From an uncultured Lachnospiraceae bacterium (lineage in GTDB: Bacteria > Bacillota > Clostridia > Lachnospirales > Lachnospiraceae): a stretch of 64,000 nt of DNA. Of the stretch, positions 51,579-60,024 are shown one piece after another. Below the pieces are notes generated by a model that worked only from the letters and a program-made list of their open reading frames with translations, did not search any database and was not told the DNA's origin. Each line of letters opens with the position of its first letter. The stretch's first letter is position 1. Where the stretch lies: positions 62,001 through 126,000 of the forward strand of contig CABSCP010000004.1 in assembly GCA_902476265.1 (NCBI GenBank), in the 5' to 3' direction. A program made the position numbers and the translations under genes.

Positions 51579-52595
51579 TCAGCCCTGCACCCCAATAATA
51601 AAATCATTCATCGGAAAGGAGAGAGAAATCGTTGTTCCTTTACCCTCAAAAGAATTGGCGGAAATCCCTATTCCCAGCTTATTGCAAAGGCGCTTGCAAA
51701 GATATAGGCCAATCCCGGTAGCGCTATAAATGGTCCGTCCGTTCTGTCCGGTAAACCCTTTCTCAAAAATGCATGGCAAATCGTTTTGTGGTATCCCAAT
51801 GCCATTATCTTCAATGGATAATACAATTTTGTCATTCTTTTTTACCGTAAAAAAATGTAAAATCGGCTGATCCATGTGATATTTTACCGCATTGCTGATA
51901 ATCTGATCTAAAATAAACCGTACCCACTTATCATCGGTATATACTTTATAATCTAAATCATCAACCGTAATCGTCACATTATTTTGCCGTAACAGGTATT
52001 TGTTGTCTGCAATTGCGCCATGTACCACACCGCTAAGACTGATTTCACGGACAGAATAATCCTTTTCCGTATGCTCACTGCGGGCAAAATAAAGAGCCTG
52101 CTCCGTGAAACGGTTCACATTCTCCAGCTCTGCCATTAACTCTCTGGTAAAAGAGGTGCGGTTATTTTCGCAAATCAGTTTCATGGCTGTGATCGGGGTT
52201 TTTACTTCATGGATCCATTGCTCAATATACTCTTTATATTCCTTTCGTTCCCGCTGTACTTCGCCGATCCTTTCCAGCATAGACTTTTCTGCCATTTTCA
52301 TAATTTGAAAAAATACCTGATCATCGGCTTTTTCCGGCGCCTGCATGATTTCCGGCAGCAAATACCGTTCTTCTAACTGCTCTGTCATATCCAGCAATTT
52401 ATTCAGGTAATTTTTCCGTGCGAGGCAGAAAAACAGCAGACAGAAAGCGAGGACAATCAGCCAGACCGCAAGAATGAACAATACTATTTGAATATTATTC
52501 CCATTTGCAGTCAAAAACAGGGCAAGAGCAAGCATACCCAACAGATTGATGAAAATGACCGGCAGTTGATTTTTCAAATATTGTTTGCTGCTCAT
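51579..52595 (-). CDS. BceS-type intramembrane-sensing histidine kinase
   Basis: 338 residues. Two membrane helices in the first 60 residues with a very short outer loop, then HisKA with His in EQWIHEVKTPITAM and an ATPase domain with DNGIGIPQND. No sensor domain: BceS kinases get their signal from the ABC transporter's flux, so the broken permease should leave this kinase blind (inference). Confidence 0.9.
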   Translation of the reverse strand: MSSKQYLKNQLPVIFINLLGMLALALFLTANGNNIQIVLFILAVWLIVLAFCLLFFCLARKNYLNKLLDMTEQLEERYLLPEIMQAPEKADDQVFFQIMKMAEKSMLERIGEVQRERKEYKEYIEQWIHEVKTPITAMKLICENNRTSFTRELMAELENVNRFTEQALYFARSEHTEKDYSVREISLSGVVHGAIADNKYLLRQNNVTITVDDLDYKVYTDDKWVRFILDQIISNAVKYHMDQPILHFFTVKKNDKIVLSIEDNGIGIPQNDLPCIFEKGFTGQNGRTIYSATGIGLYLCKRLCNKLGIGISANSFEGKGTTISLSFPMNDFIIGVQG

Positions 52596-53260
52596 ACCAG
52601 ATACCCTTGTCTGTGTTTCGTTTTAATAAAGCTGTTCAGACCAATAGACGCCAGTTTTTCACGAATGCGGTTTATATTGACGCTCAGCGCATTATCGTCA
52701 ACATAAAGCTGATTGTCCCAGAGAAAATCAACAATATCGCTGCGGGGACATATCTTTCCTGCATTCTTAAAAAGATAGTAGAGAATTTTCAACTCGTTTT
52801 TTGTCAATTCTGCTTTCTGCCCGTTGTACTCTATTAAACTGCTTTCCAAATGCAGGACTGCGCCATTCCATGTAAGTATCTCGGCTTGCCCGCAAGGATA
52901 CGCCCGCCGCAACAGAGCCGCAATTTTGGCCAGCAAAATCGCTGTGTTATAAGGTTTCGTGATAAATGCGTCCCCGCCCAGCATAATACTGTTCAATTCG
53001 TCCATATCCGTATTGCTGCTCGTCACGAACACAATGGGCAGATCAGAAAAGGTTCGAATTTGTGAACATATTTCAAATCCGCTGCTTCCCGGCAGTTTTA
53101 TATCCAATAAGACTAGATGAGGCAAAAAAGCCTTAAACTGCTCGATTACCGCTGAAAAATCGGTAACTGCAAAAACCTCATACCCATTACCTGACAAGAG
53201 GTTTTTTAACTGTGTTTGTATGGTAAAATCATCTTCGATAATCAATATTCGCTGCTTCAT
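52592..53260 (-). CDS. BceR-type response regulator
   Basis: 222 residues. Receiver with IIEDDF, phospho-Asp in LVLLDIKLPG, Lys in ITKPYN; OmpR-type wing ends FIKTKHRQGYLV. The end overlaps the kinase start by 4 bp. Its own ATG (53260) overlaps the stop of an 18-codon ORF as ATGA, so it seems coupled to it. An upstream ATG (53266) is too close to the RBS. Confidence 0.9.
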   Translation of the reverse strand: MKQRILIIEDDFTIQTQLKNLLSGNGYEVFAVTDFSAVIEQFKAFLPHLVLLDIKLPGSSGFEICSQIRTFSDLPIVFVTSSNTDMDELNSIMLGGDAFITKPYNTAILLAKIAALLRRAYPCGQAEILTWNGAVLHLESSLIEYNGQKAELTKNELKILYYLFKNAGKICPRSDIVDFLWDNQLYVDDNALSVNINRIREKLASIGLNSFIKTKHRQGYLV

Positions 53261-53313
53261 CCGCATATTTCCTTTAAAAATACCGGTTCCTTATACTTGT
53301 CAAATAATCCCAT
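53257..53313 (-). pseudogene. 18-codon ORF, likely truncated NERD-protein start
   Basis: GAGGGAG six bases before an ATG begins MGLFDKYKEPVFLKE, then ICG and stop. The first fifteen residues match what I recall as the N-terminus of clostridial NERD-domain (nuclease-related) proteins; the rest is missing. It now reads as a leader peptide coupled to the BceR-type gene. A promoter (TTGAGC, 18 nt, TATGAT at 53425-53396) lies upstream. Confidence 0.5.
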
Positions 53314-53345
53314 ATCATTCTCCCTCACTCTCATGTACAAACTAA

Positions 53346-53395
53346 AAATTATTTAAAATAACAGGCAGTCAATCTTTTTCAAATTAACCGCCTGT
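53346..53395 (-). terminator. Terminator after prfH
   Basis: ACAGGC / GCCTGT outer arms (53390-53395 and 53361-53366) with further pairing GTTAAT/ATTGAC, followed on the minus strand by TATTTTAAATAATTTTT. It overlaps the predicted promoter of the next unit. Confidence 0.7.
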
Positions 53396-53470
53396 ATCAT
53401 ATCACATTTCTAATAGTCTGCTCAAATTTTCCGTATGCTGACCGTCTTCTGTAATGATTCTACCACGTTC

Positions 53471-54064
53471 CTATTCGTTATGCAACGCAAACCCCTCTCC
53501 CCGATACACCCTCACCGGATTTCCTCTGATGATTCTGTTATGCTCCTTCCATGCTTCGTCCTTCTGCTGTGCCTCCGCCCGGTCTTCCAGTTCCTCTAAT
53601 CGGGCATTCAACTTTTCCAATGCCCTCTGTTTGTTCCGGTACTGGCTCCGTTCCTCTGTGGAAACAACTGAAATGCCGGTAGGGATATGGATGATCCGCA
53701 CGCCTGTCTCCACCTTGTTCACATTCTGGCCGCCATTCCCCCCGCAATGGAATTTTTCGATTCTGTAATCTCCCTCTTTGGGAATTACTTTTCTCTCGGG
53801 CAGAATGCTCACATCCACAAACCAGTTTTTCCGTTTCTGTCCGGGCCTAAACGGGCTCTGGCAAATCCACTGCACCGTCCCCTCCAGGCCGCTCAGATCG
53901 GCATCTGTAATAAAGGTTATGGATTCATAACAATTCTTTTTTCTTCCCGGTTTTTCTGTTATCTTCTCTGCATCAGGATATTCTTTCTGCAGTGCTGCGA
54001 ATAATTTTCCCACCGCCAGCTGACATTCTTCCGGTCCCTGGCCGCTGCTGATCTGTACCACCAT
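53471..54064 (-). CDS. prfH: Peptide chain release factor homologue PrfH
   Basis: 197-residue release-factor-like protein. The hydrolysis loop is GGNGGQNVNKV (GGQ), followed by ETGVRIIHIPTGISVVSTEERSQ and a basic C-terminus. The stop-codon recognition domain 2 of RF1/RF2 is missing, which defines PrfH. These proteins are found next to rtcB and are linked to releasing peptides from ribosomes damaged at the 30S decoding centre. The start is 4 bp after the rtcB stop with AGGAGG in front, so they are coupled. Confidence 0.93.
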   Translation of the reverse strand: MVVQISSGQGPEECQLAVGKLFAALQKEYPDAEKITEKPGRKKNCYESITFITDADLSGLEGTVQWICQSPFRPGQKRKNWFVDVSILPERKVIPKEGDYRIEKFHCGGNGGQNVNKVETGVRIIHIPTGISVVSTEERSQYRNKQRALEKLNARLEELEDRAEAQQKDEAWKEHNRIIRGNPVRVYRGEGFALHNE

Positions 54065-54068
54065 TTTT

Positions 54069-55178
54069 TCAACCTCCTGCCTTAAAATTATAAACCGGCT
54101 TCATAATCCTGCAGATTTCCATGGTTTCCTGTGTGGCTTTCACAATTTCATCCATGCTGCGGTAGGCAAAAGGCGCTTCATCCAGGGTCTCTTTTCCGAT
54201 ACAGCTGGTATAAATACCTTTCATTTCTTTTTTGAAATCCGATACCGTATAGTGTTCTTTTACCTGGTCCCGCCGGAAAATGCGTCCGGAACCATGAGGC
54301 GCCGATTCATTCCAGTCCAAATTTCCTTTGCCGGTGCAAAGCAGCATCCCCTCTTTCATATTGATGGGGACCAGAATCTGCTCTCCTTTTCCGGCAGAAA
54401 CAGCGCCTTTACGGAGAATCTTTCTGCCATCCGACAATGTTCCCACATAGTTATGTACTGTCTCGATCTGTTCCGATACCTTCCATTTCATTCCTCTGCA
54501 GATCTCATCCAGGATACAGGCCCTGTTTAACGCCGCATAATCCTGTACGATCCGCATGTCATAAAGATAGTCCTCCAGCTGCTGCCCTTCCAGATAACTG
54601 AGGGGATGGGGGATTCCCTTTTCCCGGCAGTTCTGTCCTGCAAGATTCTGGTAATATTCCGTCACCTCTACGCCCAAATGCCGGCTGCCGGAATGGACTG
54701 TCAGATACAGTTTTCCTTCTTCATCGGCATCCACTTCGATAAAATGATTGCCGCCGCCCAGAGTGCCGATGCTGCAAACGGCTTTTTTATAATTGATATG
54801 GGCAGCGCATTTCAACGCGTCCAGTTCCGCTTCCTCCTGGCAGCGGTGCGGTTCTTTTCTGATCCCATAACCGGAAGGCACACGCTCTCTGATCACGCTG
54901 TCAAGCTGTTTTCCTTCCACCCTTTTTGCTTTTATCACCCGACAGGACATCCCACAGCCGATGTCCCCGCCCAGAAGATAGGGAATCAGTCTAGCCCCTA
55001 CCGTCATGGTAAGTCCCACCGTCCCCACTTTTCCGGGGTGGATATCCGGCATGGCACGGATCTGACTGTCCCTGGCAATTTCATTGTCGCACAGCATTTG
55101 TATCTGTGCTATGGCATACTCTTCCACATTGTCTGAAAATATTTTTGCTCCCGCAAATTTTCCTTTTACTGTTTTCAT
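54069..55178 (-). CDS. rtcB: RtcB-family RNA ligase, PrfH-associated type
   Basis: 369-residue GTP- and Mn-dependent ligase joining 2',3'-cyclic phosphate or 3'-phosphate to 5'-OH RNA ends. GDIGCGMSCRVI holds the metal-binding Cys, GGGNHFIEVD the Asn/His, and APHGSGRIF the guanylated His of the HGxGR motif. It is shorter than the E. coli RtcB and typical of the RtcB2 group paired with PrfH. The start at 55178 has AAGGA seven bases upstream; the ORF reading from 55208 begins in the terminator tail. It is preceded by a leader ORF and a terminator. Confidence 0.95.
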   Translation of the reverse strand: MKTVKGKFAGAKIFSDNVEEYAIAQIQMLCDNEIARDSQIRAMPDIHPGKVGTVGLTMTVGARLIPYLLGGDIGCGMSCRVIKAKRVEGKQLDSVIRERVPSGYGIRKEPHRCQEEAELDALKCAAHINYKKAVCSIGTLGGGNHFIEVDADEEGKLYLTVHSGSRHLGVEVTEYYQNLAGQNCREKGIPHPLSYLEGQQLEDYLYDMRIVQDYAALNRACILDEICRGMKWKVSEQIETVHNYVGTLSDGRKILRKGAVSAGKGEQILVPINMKEGMLLCTGKGNLDWNESAPHGSGRIFRRDQVKEHYTVSDFKKEMKGIYTSCIGKETLDEAPFAYRSMDEIVKATQETMEICRIMKPVYNFKAGG

Positions 55179-55206
55179 CAAACATTCCTTTTCTAAAAAT
55201 GGGCGC

Positions 55207-55233
55207 AAAAAAGCACCTCAACAAAGAGGTGCC
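55207..55233 (-). terminator. Intrinsic terminator in the rtcB leader (attenuator candidate)
   Basis: On the minus strand GCACCTC (55232-55226), loop TTTGTT, GAGGTGC (55219-55213) and six T (55212-55207): a textbook intrinsic terminator 28 bases before rtcB and 28 bases after the leader ORF stop. Readthrough would be needed to express rtcB-prfH from the promoter at 55428. The 5' arm with its two preceding bases (TGGCACCTC, 55234-55226) can alternatively pair with GAGG...TGCCA at the leader ORF's ribosome binding site. Confidence 0.85.
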
Positions 55234-55260
55234 ACGTTTTTCCTTTTCGATCTGCTGATC

Positions 55261-55353
55261 TTACATCCCGTCAAAATATTGAAAAGAAAGACGACTGCGC
55301 CTTTTGTCTGTATTGTTCTTTATCAAATTAATACCATACATTCTGCTTAACAT
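55261..55353 (-). CDS. 30-codon leader ORF upstream of rtcB
   Basis: ATG at 55353 nine bases after AAAGGAGG, ending in TAA at 55261. The peptide begins MLSRMYGINLIKNNT, has a basic cluster KRRSR at residues 17-21 and ends QYFDGM. It resembles no family I know. Strong RBS, own promoter and placement before a terminator argue that it is a translated leader rather than chance. Confidence 0.7.
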   Translation of the reverse strand: MLSRMYGINLIKNNTDKRRSRLSFQYFDGM

Positions 55354-55399
55354 GGCAATCATCCTCCTTTCTTTGTTTTCGTTTTATGGTTACATGGAG

Positions 55400-55428
55400 A
55401 AGATAACACAAATTCTGCAGGCTGGCAA
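55400..55428 (-). promoter_or_regulatory. Promoter of the rtcB-prfH operon
   Basis: Minus strand TTGCCA (55428-55423), 17-nt spacer, TATCTT (55405-55400). Start expected near 55393, giving a leader of about 215 nt that contains the small ORF and the terminator. It lies just downstream of the nucleotidyltransferase gene's end, so rtcB has its own control. Confidence 0.72.
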
Positions 55429-55479
55429 CTAATTTTTATCATTTTTCTGATTTATGTAACTTTCCTAGCCTGCCCGCCT

Positions 55480-56259
55480 TCACTTAATGATATCTAAAAA
55501 CAGTTTATTCAGCAAATTCCAGTCCCTATTTCTGTCATCTTCCATGGAATCTGTTATTTTCTTAAAATAATCCAGATGATTCACAATATATTCATTAAGG
55601 TTATCGATACGCATTCCCTTTTCAGATTCGTTCATCACCATTTTCTTTTTCAAAAGGTCTTCTACCGTATCCTTCATACTGTCTTCCAACATTTCGTCAA
55701 CCAGATTCTGAAAAAGCACCGGTGGTGGACATTGCTTCTCTTCTATCCATTTACATGCAAGAATCGGCCGCAACACATAAAAATATTTCTTGTATTTCAC
55801 CATATCTTCCTTCAGATAATCATGATAGTTTTTATTCGCTGTTCCATAATAATGATACATAGCCGACTTACAGGAAAAATATTTTTCTGCCACTTCCTTC
55901 CCTTGTTCCCATTCCGGAGTGGTATGATAAATGATCGGTGAGTTGGCCCATTCATACATTGTTGCATTGGATTTATGAAAATGCTGCAGTACTTTGCAGA
56001 TATCCCATCCGTTGATATCCAATATCTCATTTAGCTCCCAGTCAATGATATCCTTTTTGGGCTGTAGTCCAAGATAATATTCCATAGGATGCGCATAAAT
56101 AAAACGCACATCATAATCGCTGTCCGGAGATGCGAATCCCCATGCTCTGCTCCCGGACTCAACAGCATGCAGTATTCTGATATTCTCTTTTTCTTCAATT
56201 TCTTTCAGCTTTTCTTTCACCGTTTTTTCCATGCAAGATTCCTGATTCCTACCGTTCAT
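55480..56259 (-). CDS. RlaP-type nucleotidyltransferase (second)
   Basis: 259 residues, DNA polymerase beta-like fold of the RlaP group (RNA-repair-pathway nucleotidyltransferases). The active site is GSRAWGFASPDSDYDVRF (G-S then D-x-D), followed by the helical DINGWDICKVLQHFHKSNATMYEWANS block typical for the family. It would add nucleotides to RNA ends or to another target. The ATG at 56259 overlaps the upstream stop (ATGA) and has AAGGTGG in front. Last gene of the three-gene operon, followed by the rtcB promoter. Confidence 0.87.
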   Translation of the reverse strand: MNGRNQESCMEKTVKEKLKEIEEKENIRILHAVESGSRAWGFASPDSDYDVRFIYAHPMEYYLGLQPKKDIIDWELNEILDINGWDICKVLQHFHKSNATMYEWANSPIIYHTTPEWEQGKEVAEKYFSCKSAMYHYYGTANKNYHDYLKEDMVKYKKYFYVLRPILACKWIEEKQCPPPVLFQNLVDEMLEDSMKDTVEDLLKKKMVMNESEKGMRIDNLNEYIVNHLDYFKKITDSMEDDRNRDWNLLNKLFLDIIK

Positions 56260-57275
56260 CCCATTACCACCTTCTCATTTACAGACATCACAAATTTTTG
56301 AACGGCTTCCATATCCGGCTCATCAGGAAGCTTAGTGTTCTTTGCTGCCTCATTCAATTTTTTCTCATAATCCGATACAATTTCATAAAACTCTTCCGAA
56401 AAATTCCCATCCGGCTTTTGGTAATCACCTCTGCGGATACTGCGAAGCAGTTCCTGCTCCTTTGCGCGATAAGTAATAATTTCCCCCTGTTCCAGAATAT
56501 CAATCGCCATCATGAACAGCCTCACCAAATGCATGGCATGTTTATTAAGATGATTGTCATCCTTTTTCTTATTTCTTTTTCCAACCTTATCGAAATCCTT
56601 TACGATACAATTCATTTCATTCCACATACCATTATAATCCCGAAGTGGATAATGCGTCAGACTTACATCCATAAATATTTCCTGATCCAATTCAGGGTTT
56701 ACAGCCTGATCCAAATAAACTTTTACAGCTCCCTGCGCAAAATGAGCATATCGCCTGTTAAAATCGTACATGGCATTTTTTACAGAGTTAAAAATATGCT
56801 GTTCTTTTTCACTTTGGCGGCAGGCATCTCTGGCCAGCGCATTTTGCAGCCGTCGCAACTGCGCATCCGCATATCCTCCAAAAGACTGTATCGCTCTTTT
56901 GGAAAGGAACATGGATCTGTTTTCGAGCAGGCTTCTTCCAATTTCATTGAGATACAGATAATGTTCCCGATTTAATCCGAGCAATTCTATGGTATTGGGA
57001 TTACAGCTCAAAAGCAGCGCTATTACCTTATTAAAGGTATAGATTGTAGTATCCGTATTCTCATCCACGTATTGTTCATACTTCGTTAATCCGATCAAAT
57101 CTGACTTTCGGTTCAGCGTTATTCCGCGAATATCAATATCACTGTTTTCATAGTTAGTTCCGTAGGAATAGCTCCCTGCCAGTCCGAGCAGAATAATGTT
57201 GTTTCCAAGATGTTCATCTGTTTTTAAAAAATGATAATCCTGACCTTTTAAAATTTCTGCATAGTTCAAATTCAT
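56256..57275 (-). CDS. RlaP-type nucleotidyltransferase (first)
   Basis: 339 residues. Active-site motif GLAGSYSYGTNYENSDIDIRG (G-S, D-x-D), then a long helical domain with FGGYADAQLRRLQNALARD and NKHAMHLVRLFMMAIDIL, where conserved His/Arg residues cluster. Related to the following gene but longer, so the two are not recent duplicates. Overlaps the gene in front and behind by 4 bp each. Predicted to work in RNA end repair together with rtcB next door (inference from family and context). Confidence 0.87.
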   Translation of the reverse strand: MNLNYAEILKGQDYHFLKTDEHLGNNIILLGLAGSYSYGTNYENSDIDIRGITLNRKSDLIGLTKYEQYVDENTDTTIYTFNKVIALLLSCNPNTIELLGLNREHYLYLNEIGRSLLENRSMFLSKRAIQSFGGYADAQLRRLQNALARDACRQSEKEQHIFNSVKNAMYDFNRRYAHFAQGAVKVYLDQAVNPELDQEIFMDVSLTHYPLRDYNGMWNEMNCIVKDFDKVGKRNKKKDDNHLNKHAMHLVRLFMMAIDILEQGEIITYRAKEQELLRSIRRGDYQKPDGNFSEEFYEIVSDYEKKLNEAAKNTKLPDEPDMEAVQKFVMSVNEKVVMG

Positions 57276-59308
57276 ATTATTTTCCTGTCAAAAGCCAGAA
57301 ATTTTTCCAATATATCCAAAATCTCCAGTTCTCTTCCTGCTTCTTTTTTTATTTTCTGCAGTTCCCTCTTTCTCTGTTCACTCCATTTTTTATCCGGAGG
57401 CAGTTCCAGTAAAGAATACAGAGCCTGCTGCATTTTCCAGGGCAGTTCATAAATCTGTTCTCTACCATCCAGTTCTTCTGTCGTCACATCTACCTCTTCA
57501 TCGACTGCAACCAAAAACGGCTCCTTTTTCATCAGGCGGGAAGCCTCCATACGGTTGTGCCCTTTCAGACAGGCGATGGGTGTTTCCAGCCAGCATTTTG
57601 CCATACTCTTCCAAATCATTGCCAAAAGCAGCTTATTTTCAGGCGCTTCCGGTTCCTCGAAAAAATTTTCCTCAATGTAAAAAAGAATTTCATCCAGTTC
57701 CATTCCAGAGATAGTAAACAGATATAACTCCGGCAGCAGCTGATCCAACTCTTCTTCATATACCACTTTCAACGCGTTCAGCAACTCTGCCAATTCATCC
57801 CAGACCGGTACGAAGCCGGCGATTCCTTCTTTCCACTTCAAAAGCCTGCGGTTTTTAAAGTCCGCATAATCCAGCTCCTGCCCATACTCATTCCTTTGAT
57901 TAAATATTTCATTCACATTCAGGTCTTTTATTGCCGCAAAGGGTACCTGTACGCCATAAATCAGACCTTCCCCCGCGGTGTAATCTCCATAAAGAGTTCC
58001 GTCAAGATATAAATATCGCATCAGCTCTTCATAGGAAATGGGACCGAAAGCTTTCTGATACTTGGCATGAAGCACCGGAAGCTCCATCAGGCCATAGCTC
58101 TTCATCAGGTATTGAATACCTTCGGTGATCAGTTTTTTTGTTCCATAAAAGCGAGGCAGCCCTGCAGTTTTCAAAAAACGGATAAATGCTTCCGCTCCCT
58201 CCGCCGTGATAATCTCCATTCTGGTCTTACCGTTTTCTTTTATAACATGAGCGTCCAAAAGCCCCCAGGCACATAACATTACCACACTTTTTCCCCGAAG
58301 ATAAGGCAGTCTTTCCCCCTGCTTTGCCTCTACACATATCTGATAATCTTTCACCGTATCTTCATCAAATATAATCAGATACCAGGATGGATTTTCTTGC
58401 AGCGCTGCCAGAATGGCTCCCTTTGCTTTCTGTTTCCTTCTTTTTTCTTCCATGGGAAGCATCATATATTTTTGATAATCCAGAATCAGCTGCTCCGACG
58501 CCTGTTCCAAAAGTTCCGATTGGGTAACGCTGCCGCCGCATTTGAAAAAGACGTAATCCGGATCCTCCGGTTCTATTTCTGTTTTTCCGGTATCAAAATC
58601 AAAAGCAAGCTGTCCCCCCTGCTCCGCCGGATTTTCTTCTTTTCGCACCATTTCCGCCTTTTCACAAAAATCCCGGATTTTTTCTATTTTCTGATCCAGG
58701 GCCGATTTCTTTTTTTGATTCTGAATCGTTTGCTTCTTTCCCGTGGTCTTCTGCAGATTCTTAAACAGCTTTTTCATCAGTTTTTCTGTTTCCTGCAGGT
58801 TTAAAAAATCTTCCTCTCCAGCCACAGGTTCTACGGGGGTACATATGCAGTATTCCTTCAGCCTCTCATTCACTGCTTCCATGTCATAGGCTTCCGTACT
58901 TTCCTTCCCGCCCCAGACACCACCACTGTCCTCTTCAAAATTATTACCCTTAAACTTTACTACCTGGGGATAACGTTCTTCATAATCTTCCAGTTCTTTT
59001 TCCAGCACGATTTTATGCTGCCAGTCATCTCCGTAATCATAGGTATAGCGAATCCAGCCGCCTTTCAAATAATTATCCGCCGCCGTTTCGTTTTCGTCCA
59101 AATCTGCATAGTCATGGTACTCTGTATTGCCCACAGTGTCTATGCAATGTTGGAATGTGAAATCATGCATATGATAATCATCCCATCCAAAAGCAATCTG
59201 CAGAATCCCATGCAGATCCGCAAAGGACAGTTTGTTGGGTAAAAGAAGTCTCCTCCACATGGGTGGCTTCGTTCCCTCCATTGTCACTTTTATCTGATAT
59301 CCCGGCAT
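57272..59308 (-). CDS. pRiA4b ORF-3-like protein with large unknown C-terminal region
   Basis: 678 residues. The first 165 or so are a pRiA4b ORF-3 (IS1096 TnpR passenger-like) domain: YQIKVTMEGTKPPMWRRLLL, LQIAFGWDDYHMHDF, YTYDYGDDWQHKIVLEKE. A charged linker (about 170-250) follows, then about 430 residues I do not recognise, with WYLIIFDEDTVKDYQICVEA and YLDGTLYGDYTAGEGLIYGV. Function unknown. First gene of the operon with the two nucleotidyltransferases (4-bp overlap), behind AGGAG. The association with RNA-repair genes may point to a recognition or regulatory role, not proven. Confidence 0.78.
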   Translation of the reverse strand: MPGYQIKVTMEGTKPPMWRRLLLPNKLSFADLHGILQIAFGWDDYHMHDFTFQHCIDTVGNTEYHDYADLDENETAADNYLKGGWIRYTYDYGDDWQHKIVLEKELEDYEERYPQVVKFKGNNFEEDSGGVWGGKESTEAYDMEAVNERLKEYCICTPVEPVAGEEDFLNLQETEKLMKKLFKNLQKTTGKKQTIQNQKKKSALDQKIEKIRDFCEKAEMVRKEENPAEQGGQLAFDFDTGKTEIEPEDPDYVFFKCGGSVTQSELLEQASEQLILDYQKYMMLPMEEKRRKQKAKGAILAALQENPSWYLIIFDEDTVKDYQICVEAKQGERLPYLRGKSVVMLCAWGLLDAHVIKENGKTRMEIITAEGAEAFIRFLKTAGLPRFYGTKKLITEGIQYLMKSYGLMELPVLHAKYQKAFGPISYEELMRYLYLDGTLYGDYTAGEGLIYGVQVPFAAIKDLNVNEIFNQRNEYGQELDYADFKNRRLLKWKEGIAGFVPVWDELAELLNALKVVYEEELDQLLPELYLFTISGMELDEILFYIEENFFEEPEAPENKLLLAMIWKSMAKCWLETPIACLKGHNRMEASRLMKKEPFLVAVDEEVDVTTEELDGREQIYELPWKMQQALYSLLELPPDKKWSEQRKRELQKIKKEAGRELEILDILEKFLAFDRKII

Positions 59309-59458
59309 CTTTTTCTCCTATACTTTTTAAATTTTATCACCACTGCTATCTTTTCCGCAGCATTTCTTACATTTTTTCCGCTTCCCATATTATGTCTCTG
59401 TTCGAGCCGCCCTTTCGAGTAATGGCTTCAGAAGGTACGATACACATCAATCTCTTTG

Positions 59459-59896
59459 AAAATTCAGTCTGCCGCCACTGAGGTCAGTGACCACATGTGG
59501 GTTGGGCGTATCTTATGTGACACAAAATTCAATCCACACTGCCCTCGCGGGCAGTGACACAGATCGAAGAAAATACAAATGCATTTAAGAAATTTCAATC
59601 CACACCGCCCTCGCGGGCAGTGACGGTGACAATAGATGATTTCGCCCTGGACGGACTGATTTCAATCCACACCGCCCTCGCGGGCAGTGACTACGGAACA
59701 GGTAAAAAAGATAGCACAACAAGCCGATTTCAATCTACACCGCCCTCGCGGGCAGTGACGAAAACCTGATGAAAGAATAAACCAGGCGCAGAAGAATTTC
59801 AATCTACACCGCCCTCGCGGGCAGTGACTCAATTATTCATAAATTGGCCGATTAAGGCAAGGAATTTCAATCTACACCGCCCTCGCGGGCAGTGAC
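59459..59896 (-). CRISPR. CRISPR array with type I-C-like repeats, no cas genes nearby
   Basis: Read on the minus strand, the 33-nt repeat begins GTCACTGCCCGCGAGGG and ends GTAGATTGAAAT, with a palindromic centre as in type I-C. Six good repeats: 59526-59558, 59592-59624, 59659-59691, 59727-59759, 59796-59828, 59864-59896, separated by five spacers of 33-36 nt. A decayed seventh repeat ends at 59491. The three repeats at the low-coordinate end differ (AATCCACAC instead of AATCTACAC) and the very last also has CTGCC for CCGCC, so old units lie there and new ones are added at 59896. No cas gene is in the window. Confidence 0.97.
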
Positions 59897-59945
59897 AGCA
59901 AAAGCATCTAATTCTTTGCCCTTTTCCTCAAATGCCTTTATCTAT

Positions 59946-59973
59946 ATTTTACATTTTTTCCCATATAAAGCAA
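59946..59973 (-). promoter_or_regulatory. CRISPR leader promoter candidate
   Basis: On the minus strand TTGCTT (59973-59968), 16-nt spacer and TAAAAT (59951-59946) lie in the AT-rich leader 50 bp before the first repeat. Direction fits the array orientation deduced from repeat decay. Confidence 0.6.
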
Positions 59974-60024
59974 TATCACATCTTTTAAAAGCTTCTTATT
60001 TTCACTATTTTGGCAACTTTTACA

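Noticed and set aside
59554..59769. 71-codon frame across the CRISPR array
   Set aside because: It is made of repeat-derived sequence (repeated FQSTPPSRAV); an artefact of the array's periodicity.
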